From contig CAVRRZ010000004.1 in assembly GCA_963723745.1 (NCBI GenBank), positions 186,001-250,000 on the forward strand: DNA of 64,000 nt. The letters are read 5' to 3'. Position 1 is the first letter of the stretch, and every line of letters begins with the position of its first letter. Below are positions 33,707-41,770 of this stretch, one piece after another. Source of the stretch: CAVRRZ01 sp963723745 (GTDB lineage: Bacteria > Actinomycetota > Actinomycetes > Mycobacteriales > Geodermatophilaceae). A model generated the notes under the pieces. It made no database searches. It had not been told where the DNA came from and saw only the letters and a list, made by a program, of their open reading frames with translations. The translations under genes were made by a program, and so were the position numbers.

Positions 33707-34916
33707 GTGCGCCTCAGCGCGACACCACCAACTGCCGTGACCACCCGGCCCCCGGCCACCAGCCCCCCGGGCAGCGACCCGGTCACTCCCCCGGGGCCTG
33801 CCCGTCCGCCTCACCCGGTGGGCGACCGTCGTCGTTCCCCTGCTGGCCGTCGGCGTGCTGGCCGTGGTGTGGGGGCGCCCGCAGCTGCCGGCCCTCGCGC
33901 AGGTGGCGGTCGCCGGCCTGCTCGCTGGCTCGGTGCTGGCTGCCGTGCACCACGCCGAGACGGTTGCCCTGCGCGTGGGCGAGCCGTTCGGGTCGCTCAT
34001 CCTGGCCGTGGCGGTGACGGTCATCGAGGTCGGGCTGATCGTGACGGTGATGCTCTCCGGCGGACCGGGAACCGATTCCCTGGCCCGCGACACCGTCTTC
34101 GCCGCGGTGATGATCACCTGCAACGGGATCGTCGGTCTGGCCCTGCTGATTGGTGCGTTGCGCCACAGGGTTGCCAGGTTCAACGCCGAAGGCACCGGCG
34201 CGGCGTTGGCCACCGTGCTCACCCTGGCCGCGCTGTGCCTGGTGCTGCCGACGTTCACCGTCAGCGCCCCGGGCCCGACCTACACCTCAGCCCAGTTGGT
34301 CTTCGCCGCCGTCGTGTCCCTGGCGCTGTACGCGCTGTTCGTATTCGTGCAGAACATCCGTCATCGCGACTACTTCCTGCCGCCCCGCGGCGACGACCCC
34401 GAGAAGTACCTGAGCGCTCACCGGCGACCTGGGGGCGGCGAGCATGCCGCGCCGCCGTCGACCGGATGGGCCCTCCTGAGCCTGGTGCTGCTGGTGGCAG
34501 CGCTGATCGGCGTGGTCGGGCTGGCGAAGGTGGAGTCGAAGACCATCGAGGAGGCCGTCACCGGCGCTGGGCTGCCGGCGTCGTTCGTCGGCGTCATCAT
34601 CGCCGTGCTCGTGCTCCTGCCAGAGACCCTGGCCGCGGTACGCAACGCCCTCCGCGACCGCGTGCAGATCAGCCTGAACCTGGCGCTCGGTTCGGCCATG
34701 GCCAGCATCGGATTGACGATCCCGACCATCGCCGTCGCCTCCTTCTGGCTGCCCGGGCCGTTGCTGCTCGGCCTGGGGCCACTGCAGATCGCACTGTTGG
34801 TGCTGAGCGCGGCCGTCGGCATCCTTACCGTCATGCCGGGACGGTCGACCCTGCTGCAAGCCGCCGTGCACCTGGTGCTGTGCGTCGCCTTCGTCTTCCT
34901 CGCTGCGAACCCCTGA
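33707..34916 (+). CDS. CaCA-family (ChaA-like) cation/proton antiporter
   Basis: Two homologous halves of the cation/Ca2+ exchanger superfamily are clear: GEPFGSLILAVAVTVIEVGL in the first and LPETLAAVRNALRDRVQISL then LALGSAMASIGLTIPTIAVA in the second, with about 11 membrane segments. The likely role is Ca2+ or Na+ export driven by protons. GGAGGACCGAAG precedes GTG 33707, but a one-base shift near 33795 (CCCCCGGGG run) separates the first 30 residues from the rest. Translation from an internal GTG at 33855 would lose little. A full-length paralog is at 52127-53341. Confidence 0.83.
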
Positions 34917-34918
34917 GC

Positions 34919-36091
34919 TCAGCCGCCGACGGAGCCGATCACGACTGCAACCTCACTCGTGCTCCCCTGGGAGCGAGCGACGGTGAGTGGCACCTCCTCC
35001 CCCGGACTGGTGTCCCGCAGCAGGTCGAGGAGATCCTCGACCGAGGACACCGCTTCCCCGTTGAACTTGACGACCACGTCGCCGGCCCGGACGCCGGCGG
35101 TGTCTGCCGGCCCGGCGGGCTGCACCGCCAGCACCAGTGCACCTTCTGACACGGGTACGCCGAGCTGCTCTGCCAGCTGCGGCGTGATCGGGGCGAGCGA
35201 AACGCCCAGGAACGGGTGGATGGCCCGCCCGTCGGTGAGAAGCTGCTCGGCGACGTCCACCGCAGTGGCTGCTGGGATCGCGAATCCGAGAGACACTGCG
35301 CCGGCCGTCGGAGGGATGTAGGCCTCGTTGATGCCGATGACACGTCCTCTGGCGTCGAGGAGGGCGCCGCCGGAGTTGCCCGGGGAGATGGCTGCGTCGA
35401 CCTGGATGAGATCGACCAGCGCCCGGCTCTCCGACGCGGCCGCGGGGATCTCCCGATCCAGCGCTGAGACGATGCCGGCGGTGACCGTCCCGTCCAGGCC
35501 CAGCGGGCTCCCGATGGCGAGGACGAGCTCACCCGGCCGCGGCAGCTCGGTGCGGTACCCGGGCACGGGTAAGCCGGTGCGGGCGGTCCGGACGACCGCA
35601 AGGTCAGTGATGCGATCAGTGGCCAGCACCGTCCCGGCGGAGGAGGTTCCATCGGCGTAGTCGATGGTCACCTGCCGCTCGTCCCGCACGACGTGGGCGT
35701 TGGTCACCACGACGTCGTCGCGGAAGACGACGCCGCTGCCCACGCCGTTGCCGGCGAAGATGGTGACGACGCTGGGAGCCAGCTGTTCCACCACGTCGGC
35801 GAAGTCCCCCACGGTCGCCGGCGCCGGCGCCGGCGCCGGCGACGAAGAGGAAGAGGAAGAGTCTGTGGCCGTCGGTGGGCCCTCGGTGTCCGTGCAGCCC
35901 GCGGTGCCCAGCAGGGACATGACGACGAACAGCGCCGACGACCACCGCGGTCTGCGCCCAGGGTGTCTCCAGCGACGCGCGCCTGAGCGCCTTGCGACAG
36001 GCAAGGACTCCTTGCCCTGCGTCATCGAGTCACCAGACCGGACCCGTCCGGACGGCGTCATCACTCCGGACCCCCAGGGTTGCTGGCTCAT
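34919..36091 (-). CDS. S1C (HtrA/DegP-type) serine protease
   Basis: This 390-residue exported protease has a signal anchor or lipobox (ALFVVMSLLGTAGCTD) and a Ser/Pro/Ala linker. The trypsin-like domain has the triad in VVTNAHVVRDE (His), RITDLAVVRT (Asp) and DAAISPGNSGGALLDARGRV (Ser). One PDZ domain follows (GPADTAGVRAGDVVVKFNGE). It degrades or refolds damaged envelope proteins. The ATG overlaps the stop of the FHA gene (ATGA), so it is the last gene of the dnaK-clpB run. A later ATG at 36025 is possible. Confidence 0.9.
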   Translation of the reverse strand: MSQQPWGSGVMTPSGRVRSGDSMTQGKESLPVARRSGARRWRHPGRRPRWSSALFVVMSLLGTAGCTDTEGPPTATDSSSSSSSPAPAPAPATVGDFADVVEQLAPSVVTIFAGNGVGSGVVFRDDVVVTNAHVVRDERQVTIDYADGTSSAGTVLATDRITDLAVVRTARTGLPVPGYRTELPRPGELVLAIGSPLGLDGTVTAGIVSALDREIPAAASESRALVDLIQVDAAISPGNSGGALLDARGRVIGINEAYIPPTAGAVSLGFAIPAATAVDVAEQLLTDGRAIHPFLGVSLAPITPQLAEQLGVPVSEGALVLAVQPAGPADTAGVRAGDVVVKFNGEAVSSVEDLLDLLRDTSPGEEVPLTVARSQGSTSEVAVVIGSVGG

Positions 36092-36585
36092 GACGGCTCG
36101 CTGAGGTACAGCAGTCCGAACTTCCCGATCTGGATCTTATCTCCCGAGACAAGTGCCGCCTCTGCAACGGGCTCCCGGTTGACGTAGGTGCCGTTGAGGC
36201 TGCCGACGTCGCGAACGAGGAAGCCGCCATTCCTGCGGTCGAACTCTGCATGCCGGCGGCTCACGGTCACGTCGTCGAGGACGATGTCGCTGTCTGGTCC
36301 GCGTCCGACGGTCACCACCGGCCCCTCGAGCAGGAACCGGCTGCCCGCGGTCGGCCCGCGCTTGACGATCAGGAGCGCCGCCCCAGCCGGCAGTGTCTTG
36401 ATCGCGTCGGCATCGGCCTGCTCGGCCCACGGCATGAACACGTGCGGCGGCAGGCCGGTCTCCTCGCCGATGGCAGGCATTCCGTTCGTAGCGATCTGGG
36501 ACTGCTCGTAGGGCAGCGCTGCGCCACACTCGACACAGAAGCGGCTCCCCTCGGCATTGCGGTGACCACATCGATGGCAAGGCAT
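36088..36585 (-). CDS. zinc-ribbon FHA-domain protein (GarA-like)
   Basis: This 165-residue protein has an N-terminal zinc ribbon, MPCHRCGHRNAEGSRFCVEC. Its C-terminal FHA domain has the phosphothreonine-binding loops VTVGRGPDSDIVLDDVTVSR and RHAEF, then VRDVGSLNGTYVNREP. FHA proteins read Ser/Thr kinase signals; mycobacterial GarA is the closest well-known relative in plan. ATG 36585 follows GGGGAGGTCTG. It sits between trx and the S1C protease, an unusual position that could tie the chaperone operon to kinase signalling. Confidence 0.9.
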   Translation of the reverse strand: MPCHRCGHRNAEGSRFCVECGAALPYEQSQIATNGMPAIGEETGLPPHVFMPWAEQADADAIKTLPAGAALLIVKRGPTAGSRFLLEGPVVTVGRGPDSDIVLDDVTVSRRHAEFDRRNGGFLVRDVGSLNGTYVNREPVAEAALVSGDKIQIGKFGLLYLSEPS

Positions 36586-36668
36586 CAGACCTCCCCGACG
36601 GTAGGGGCCGGGACAGTTCGGGGACCGCGGATGCGGTGCCTCCGTCCGGCCCGGCGACGAGCGCAGCC

Positions 36669-37118
36669 TCATCGACTGGGGCTGCCCACCTCCGACAGTG
36701 CCTGCTCCACCCAGCTCTGCAGGGCCGGTGCTGGTGCCGCGCCGGCTTGGCGGCTGATGACCCTCCCGTGGTCGAGGACCATCAGCGTGGGCACGGCCTG
36801 CACCGCGAACCGCTGCGCGATCTGCGGCGCGGCGTCGATGTTGACCTTGACCAGCTTGACCCGTCCGGCGAAGGTGCGGGCCAACTCCTCCAGTGCGGGG
36901 CTCACCATGCGGCAGGGCCCGCACCAGGGTGCCCACAGGTCGAGCAGGACCGGCAAGGGGGCCTGCTCGGCGACGGCGGCGAAGTCTGACTCGCCGGCGT
37001 CGACGACCCAGGGCAAGGGGCTGTGGCACTGACCGCAGCGGGGGGTGCCCGCCGCGGCGGCGGGCACCCGGTTGCGACGGCCGCAGGACGGGCAGGCCAC
37101 GACGGTCGGTGAGGTCAT
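36669..37118 (-). CDS. thioredoxin 2-type (zinc-finger) thioredoxin
   Basis: This 149-residue protein has an N-terminal zinc site (CPSCGRRNRVPAAAAG then PRCGQC) and a thioredoxin fold with the active site LLDLWAPWCGPCRMVSPALE and the cis-proline loop VQAVPTLMVL. It reduces disulfides in cytoplasmic proteins and fits the Trx2 subclass, which resists oxidation. ATG 37118 follows GAGGAGGGCAAAG, 13 bases after clpB, so it is cotranscribed with the chaperones. Confidence 0.92.
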   Translation of the reverse strand: MTSPTVVACPSCGRRNRVPAAAAGTPRCGQCHSPLPWVVDAGESDFAAVAEQAPLPVLLDLWAPWCGPCRMVSPALEELARTFAGRVKLVKVNIDAAPQIAQRFAVQAVPTLMVLDHGRVISRQAGAAPAPALQSWVEQALSEVGSPSR

Positions 37119-37131
37119 CTCTTTGCCCTCC

Positions 37132-39768
37132 TCACGCGGCGGCCTGCTCGTCCCCGGTGGGGTTGTCCCACCGGACGACGAGTTGGCCATCGGTGGCGTC
37201 GACGCGGATCGTGGCCCCGTCGAGGATGTCCCCGGTCAGCAGCGCACGGCCGATACGGGTCTCGACCTCGCGGGCGATGAACCGACGCAGCGGCCGGGCG
37301 CCATAGACGGGGTCGAAGCCCTGACCGGCGATGAACCGGCGGGCGTCCTCGGTCAGCTCCAACCGCATCTGCCGCTCGGCCAGCCGGGTGCGGAGGTCAC
37401 CGGCCATGAGCTCGACGATGGTCTCGATCTCGGCCAGGGTCAGCGGCTTGAACAGCACGATGTCGTCAACCCGGTTGAGGAACTCCGGCCGGAAGTGCCC
37501 GCGCAGCTCGCCCATGACGGCCTCCCGTGCCTCGGGCTTGATGTCCCCGCCGCTGGTGACACCGTCGAGCAGGTACTGCGACCCGATGTTCGACGTCATG
37601 ATCACCACGGTGTTGCGGAAGTCGACCGTGCGACCCTGGGCGTCGGTGAGCCGGCCGTCGTCGAGCACCTGCAGCAGCGTGTTGAACACGTCGGCGTGCG
37701 CCTTCTCAATCTCGTCGAACAGCACGACCGAATACGGCTTGCGCCGCACCGCCTCGGTGAGCTGGCCACCCTCCTCGTAACCGACGTAGCCGGGCGGGGC
37801 CCCGACCAGCCGGGAGACGGTGTGCCGCTCCTGGTACTCGCTCATGTCCAGCCGCACCACGTTGTCCGGAGTGTCGAACAGCGTCGCGGCCAGGGTGCGG
37901 GCCAGCTCGGTCTTACCAACCCCGGTGGGGCCGAGGAAGATGAACGACCCGATCGGCCGGCGCGGGTCCTTGATCCCGGAGCGGGCACGAATGATGGCGT
38001 CCGCGACAAGCTGCACCGCCTCGTCCTGCCCGACGACACGCTCGTGCAGAATCTCATCGAGGCGCAGCAACTTGTCCCGCTCGCCCTCGGTCAGCCGGGA
38101 CACCGGGATGCCGGTCCAGCGGGAGACAATGCTGGCGATCTCGGCCTCGGTGACGACCTCGCGCAGCAGCCGCTGCCCGCCCTGCTTGGCCGCGAGCTGC
38201 TCCTCCTCGGCGGCCAGCCGCCGCTCCACCTCCGGCAGCCGCCCGTGCCGCAGCTCCGCGGCCCGGTTCAGGTCGTAAGACCGCTCGGCCTGCTCAGCCT
38301 CGAGCCGGACCTGCTCCAGCTCCTCGCGCAGCGCCTGCACCTTGCGCAGCGCGTGCCGTTCGGCCTCCCACTGGGCGTGCATGGCGTCGGCCTCGGCGCG
38401 CAGGTCGGCCAGCTCGCGGCGCAACTCCTCAAGCCGCTTCGCACTTGCCGGGTCGCTCTCCTTGGCCAGCGCGGCCTCCTCGATCTCCAGCCGCCGCACC
38501 CGCCGGGTCAGCTCGTCGAGCTCGGCCGGCATCGAGTCGATCTCGGTGCGCAGCATCGCGCAAGCCTCATCGACCAGGTCGATGGCCTTGTCGGGGAGGA
38601 ACCGGTCGGAGATGTAGCGGTGGGACAGCGTGACCGCGGCCACCAGGGCGGCGTCTTGGATCTTGACGCCGTGGAAGATCTCGAACCTCTCCCGCAGACC
38701 CCGGAGGATGGACAGTGCGTCCTCGATGGTGGGCTCGTCGACCACGACGGGCTGGAACCGGCGCTCCAGTGCGGCGTCCTTCTCCACGTGCTTGCGGTAC
38801 TCGTCCAGCGTGGTGGCGCCGATGAGGTGCAGCTCGCCGCGGGCGAGCATCGGCTTGAGCATGTTGCCGGCGTCCATGGAGCCTTCCGCCGCTCCGGCGC
38901 CGACGACGGTGTGCAGCTCGTCGACGAAGAGTAGGATGCGTCCCTCGGCGGCGCGAACCTCGTTGAGGACGGCCTTGAGCCGTTCCTCGAACTCGCCGCG
39001 GTACTTCGCGCCGGCCACCAGCGACCCCATGTCCAGGGCGAAGACGGTCTTGTCCTTCAGGCCCTCGGGGACGTCGCCCCGGGTGATCCGCTGGGCCAGC
39101 CCCTCGACGATCGCGGTCTTTCCGACGCCCGGGTCACCGATGAGCACCGGGTTGTTCTTGCTCTTCCGGGACAGGATCTGCACCACGCGCCGGATCTCGG
39201 TGTCGCGGCCGATGACCGGATCGAGCTTCCCCGCGGCCGCCTCGGCGACCAAGTCACGGCCGTACTTGCTCAGCGCCTCGTAGGCGACCTCCGGCATGGC
39301 TGAGGTGACCCGCTGGTTACCGCGGATGTCGGTCAGCGCCGTCAAGAACTTGTCTCGGCTCACGCCGTGCGAGCGCAGCAGCCGACCCGCCGCGGTGGCA
39401 CTACCCTCCTCCAGCAGCGCGATCACCAGATGCTCGACGGAGACGTACTCGTCCTTGAGTCGCTGCGCCTCGCGCTCTGCGGTGTCGAACAGCCGGGACA
39501 GCCGCTGGGTGACGTACACCTGCCCCGGGGCCGCACCCGGTCCGGTCACCCTCGGCCGGCGGCCGAGTTCACCCTCCAGGTCGGCGCGCAGCCGGTCAGG
39601 GTCGGCCCCGGCCTGCGACAGCAGCCGGGGGGTCAGCCCGTCCGGCTGGTCGAGCAGGGCGAGCAACAGGTGCTCGCCGTCGACCTCGGTGTGGCCGAAA
39701 CGCAGTGCCTTGGTCTGCGCGTCGTGAAGCGCTTCCTGAGACTTCTGGGTGAGTCGGTTGAGGTCCAC
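37132..39768 (-). CDS. clpB: ClpB disaggregase
   Basis: This 878-residue Hsp100 protein has two Clp-N repeats (residues 1-145). AAA-1 has Walker A LIGDPGVGKTAIVEGLAQ and Walker B ILLFVDELHT. The coiled-coil middle domain (about 400-530, with RRLEIEEAALAKESD) marks ClpB/Hsp104 rather than ClpA or ClpC. AAA-2 has FLGPTGVGKTELARTLAATL. It threads aggregated proteins with the DnaK system, whose genes lie immediately upstream. Spacing to cbpM is two bases and to trx 13 bases. No ClpP-binding loop is seen. Confidence 0.95.
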   Translation of the reverse strand: MDLNRLTQKSQEALHDAQTKALRFGHTEVDGEHLLLALLDQPDGLTPRLLSQAGADPDRLRADLEGELGRRPRVTGPGAAPGQVYVTQRLSRLFDTAEREAQRLKDEYVSVEHLVIALLEEGSATAAGRLLRSHGVSRDKFLTALTDIRGNQRVTSAMPEVAYEALSKYGRDLVAEAAAGKLDPVIGRDTEIRRVVQILSRKSKNNPVLIGDPGVGKTAIVEGLAQRITRGDVPEGLKDKTVFALDMGSLVAGAKYRGEFEERLKAVLNEVRAAEGRILLFVDELHTVVGAGAAEGSMDAGNMLKPMLARGELHLIGATTLDEYRKHVEKDAALERRFQPVVVDEPTIEDALSILRGLRERFEIFHGVKIQDAALVAAVTLSHRYISDRFLPDKAIDLVDEACAMLRTEIDSMPAELDELTRRVRRLEIEEAALAKESDPASAKRLEELRRELADLRAEADAMHAQWEAERHALRKVQALREELEQVRLEAEQAERSYDLNRAAELRHGRLPEVERRLAAEEEQLAAKQGGQRLLREVVTEAEIASIVSRWTGIPVSRLTEGERDKLLRLDEILHERVVGQDEAVQLVADAIIRARSGIKDPRRPIGSFIFLGPTGVGKTELARTLAATLFDTPDNVVRLDMSEYQERHTVSRLVGAPPGYVGYEEGGQLTEAVRRKPYSVVLFDEIEKAHADVFNTLLQVLDDGRLTDAQGRTVDFRNTVVIMTSNIGSQYLLDGVTSGGDIKPEAREAVMGELRGHFRPEFLNRVDDIVLFKPLTLAEIETIVELMAGDLRTRLAERQMRLELTEDARRFIAGQGFDPVYGARPLRRFIAREVETRIGRALLTGDILDGATIRVDATDGQLVVRWDNPTGDEQAAA

Positions 39769-39770
39769 GG

Positions 39771-40121
39771 TCAGCCTCCGATGAATGTCGGATGTGTCTT
39801 GAGGTGACTTGTCGTGCTGCTAGCGGGGGGCTGTGCCCGCCGCAGAGCGGCCTCTAGCTCCTCGATCCGGTCAAGCAGGTCCATGACCAGACCGACGGCG
39901 GCGTAGTTGAGCGAGAAGCCGGCCCGCAGGCGCTGGATGCGCGCGACTGCGGCCAGTTCGGTAGGCGCCAGCCACAGCTGGTCGGTCGCATCTCGCTGGG
40001 CCTCCAACAGCCCAAGCGTGATCAGCCGACGCACCAGGTCTGGATGCAGCCGCGCCCGGCGGGCGAACGAATCAAGGTCCCACAGCGGGCTGCGGCCCCG
40101 GCGCACGAGGGTGTAGGTCAT
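39771..40121 (-). CDS. CbpM-type chaperone modulator (MerR-like)
   Basis: This 116-residue protein has a MerR-like winged helix, LDSFARRARLHPDLVRRLIT, then LAAVARIQRLRAGFSLNYAA and a short coiled segment (LVMDLLDRIEELEAALRR). The layout matches CbpM, which binds the J-domain of CbpA, better than HspR, the repressor usually found at this place. It overlaps the dnaJ/cbpA gene by four bases. HspR cannot be excluded without alignment; no HAIR operator is evident before dnaK. Confidence 0.78.
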   Translation of the reverse strand: MTYTLVRRGRSPLWDLDSFARRARLHPDLVRRLITLGLLEAQRDATDQLWLAPTELAAVARIQRLRAGFSLNYAAVGLVMDLLDRIEELEAALRRAQPPASSTTSHLKTHPTFIGG

Positions 40122-41137
40122 GACCGCCTCCCGGGGGGCTTGCGCGCGTCGAAGCTCGAGGCCGCGGCCAGTTCAGAGAACAATCTGCGTTCCTCCTCCG
40201 ACAGCCGGTGCGGCACGACGATGCGCGCCTCGGCGTAGAGGTCTCCGGCCTTCCCGCGTGGGTTGGGCAGACCTCGGCCGCGCAGCCGCAGCCGGCGCCC
40301 GCTGGACGTCCCGGCCGGCACCTTGACCTTGGCCTCCCCGCCGAGGGTCTCGATCGCGACCGTCGTGCCCAGCGCCGCCTCCCAGGGGGCCAGGGGCAGG
40401 TCGACATAGAGATCGCGGCCCTCCACGCGGTAGCGCGGGTGCGGCGCGAGTCGCACGACCAGGTATAGGTCGCCGCTGGGTGCGCCGCCGCTGCCCGCTC
40501 CGCCCTTGCCGGCCAGCCGGATCCGCTGCCCGTCAGTCACCCCGGCGGGGATGTTGACCTCGAGGCTGCGCTGGCCGTCCGGGCCGGAGACAGTCAGCCA
40601 GCGACGGCCACCGGTGTAGGCATCCTGAACCGACAGCTCCAGCTCGAACTCTTGGTCCGCGCCTGCGACATGCCCCCAGCCGCGGCGGGTGCGGCCGCCG
40701 CTGCCGGGGCCTGCGGCGCGTCCCCCGAACATGCCGCCCAACAGGTCGTCGAGGTCGATGCCCTCGCCGAAACCCCCGCTGCTGACCCACACCTGTTCGC
40801 CGTCCGACCCGCCGGGCCAGCTTGAGGTCCAGCCGCCCCCGGGTCGAGAGCCGGCTCCAGCCCCGGCCCCGGAGCGAGCCCGACGCCACGTCTCGGCGTC
40901 CACGCCTTCGGGCACCTGGCGGAATTCTGCGCCGAAGGCGTCGTAGCGGCGCCGGGTCTCTGGATCGGAGAGAACGTCGTAGGCCTCGGAGACCTCCTTG
41001 AACTTCTCCTCCGCCCCCGGGTCCTTGTTGACGTCGGGGTGGTACTGGCGGGCCAGCTTGCGGTAGGCGCGCTGGATTTCCTCCTGGCTGGCGCCGCGGG
41101 TTACTCCCAGCGCGGCGTAGTAGTCGCGGTCGGCCAT
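40118..41137 (-). CDS. cbpA: CbpA-type DnaJ (no zinc finger)
   Basis: This 339-residue co-chaperone has a J-domain (DYYAALGVTRGASQEEIQRA with the HPD in YHPDVNKDPG), a Gly-rich linker, and two C-terminal substrate-binding barrels (LEVNIPAGVTDGQRIRLAGK and VKVPAGTSSGRRLRLRGRGL). The four CxxCxGxG repeats of class A DnaJ are missing, so it is a CbpA-type class B member. It stimulates DnaK ATPase. The ATG uses the last base of the grpE stop (TGATG); a GTG one codon earlier is less likely. Confidence 0.92.
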   Translation of the reverse strand: MADRDYYAALGVTRGASQEEIQRAYRKLARQYHPDVNKDPGAEEKFKEVSEAYDVLSDPETRRRYDAFGAEFRQVPEGVDAETWRRARSGAGAGAGSRPGGGWTSSWPGGSDGEQVWVSSGGFGEGIDLDDLLGGMFGGRAAGPGSGGRTRRGWGHVAGADQEFELELSVQDAYTGGRRWLTVSGPDGQRSLEVNIPAGVTDGQRIRLAGKGGAGSGGAPSGDLYLVVRLAPHPRYRVEGRDLYVDLPLAPWEAALGTTVAIETLGGEAKVKVPAGTSSGRRLRLRGRGLPNPRGKAGDLYAEARIVVPHRLSEEERRLFSELAAASSFDARKPPGRRS

Positions 41138-41769
41138 CACCGCGCTCCTGGATCCCGGCGCTCACCGTCCGCCTCGCCCTCGGGCGTAGCCGGAGCGGCG
41201 GCGACGACCACGGCTGCCGGACGCAGTTGCCGCTCCCCCTCCCCGTAGGCCGGGCGGAGCACCTCCAAGACCGTGCCGGCGGGCACGTACGGAGCGGGAG
41301 TGGCTGCCACGGCTTCGTGCCGGGCCGGATCGAACGTGGCTCCGACGTCATCGCGTCGCGGAAAGCCCAGTCCGGCGAGGACGGTCAGCGCCTGGTCGCG
41401 GATGCCACGTACCCCGTCGATGATCGACGTCGGGTCGGCCTCGGCGTGTGCCAGCGCCAGTTCGAGGTGGTCGAGCACAGGCAGCCAGGCGGCGGCGACC
41501 TGTGCTCGTTCCCGGGCGCGCTGCTGCTCGGAGTCCCGCTCGTAGCGCTTGCGCAGGTTGTCCAGGTCGGCCAGAGCGCGCCGCCACCGGTCGTTGAGCT
41601 CGGCCACCTGCTGCTCCAGCTCGGCGATCCGCTGGTCGCGGTCGGCTGCGGCCGGCGGAGTGCCGGCCGCGGCCGACCCCGCGCCGCCGGGAGCGCCGGC
41701 GGACGAGGTGTCGGGGGTGGGCGCTGAACTGCGGGCCGCCGAGGTGTTTTGGTCAGTCATCGTCACCAC
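41137..41769 (-). CDS. grpE: GrpE nucleotide exchange factor
   Basis: This 210-residue protein has the long coiled coil RIAELEQQVAELNDRWRRAL then ADLDNLRKRYERD and the beta-domain with ATFDPARHEAVAATPAPYVP and GTVLEVLRPAYGEGERQLRP. It releases ADP from DnaK. The gene starts one base after the dnaK stop region and is directly coupled to the dnaJ gene that follows. Confidence 0.95.
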   Translation of the reverse strand: MVTMTDQNTSAARSSAPTPDTSSAGAPGGAGSAAAGTPPAAADRDQRIAELEQQVAELNDRWRRALADLDNLRKRYERDSEQQRARERAQVAAAWLPVLDHLELALAHAEADPTSIIDGVRGIRDQALTVLAGLGFPRRDDVGATFDPARHEAVAATPAPYVPAGTVLEVLRPAYGEGERQLRPAAVVVAAAPATPEGEADGERRDPGAR

Positions 41770-41770
41770 C

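Noticed and set aside
33527..35149. 540-codon plus-strand ORF across the antiporter
   Set aside because: It is Arg-rich and out of frame with the clear antiporter; it only covers the N-terminal frameshift by chance.
37045..38934. 629-codon plus-strand ORF opposite clpB
   Set aside because: Long antisense ORFs are expected opposite high-GC genes; its residues follow clpB codon structure and show no family motif.
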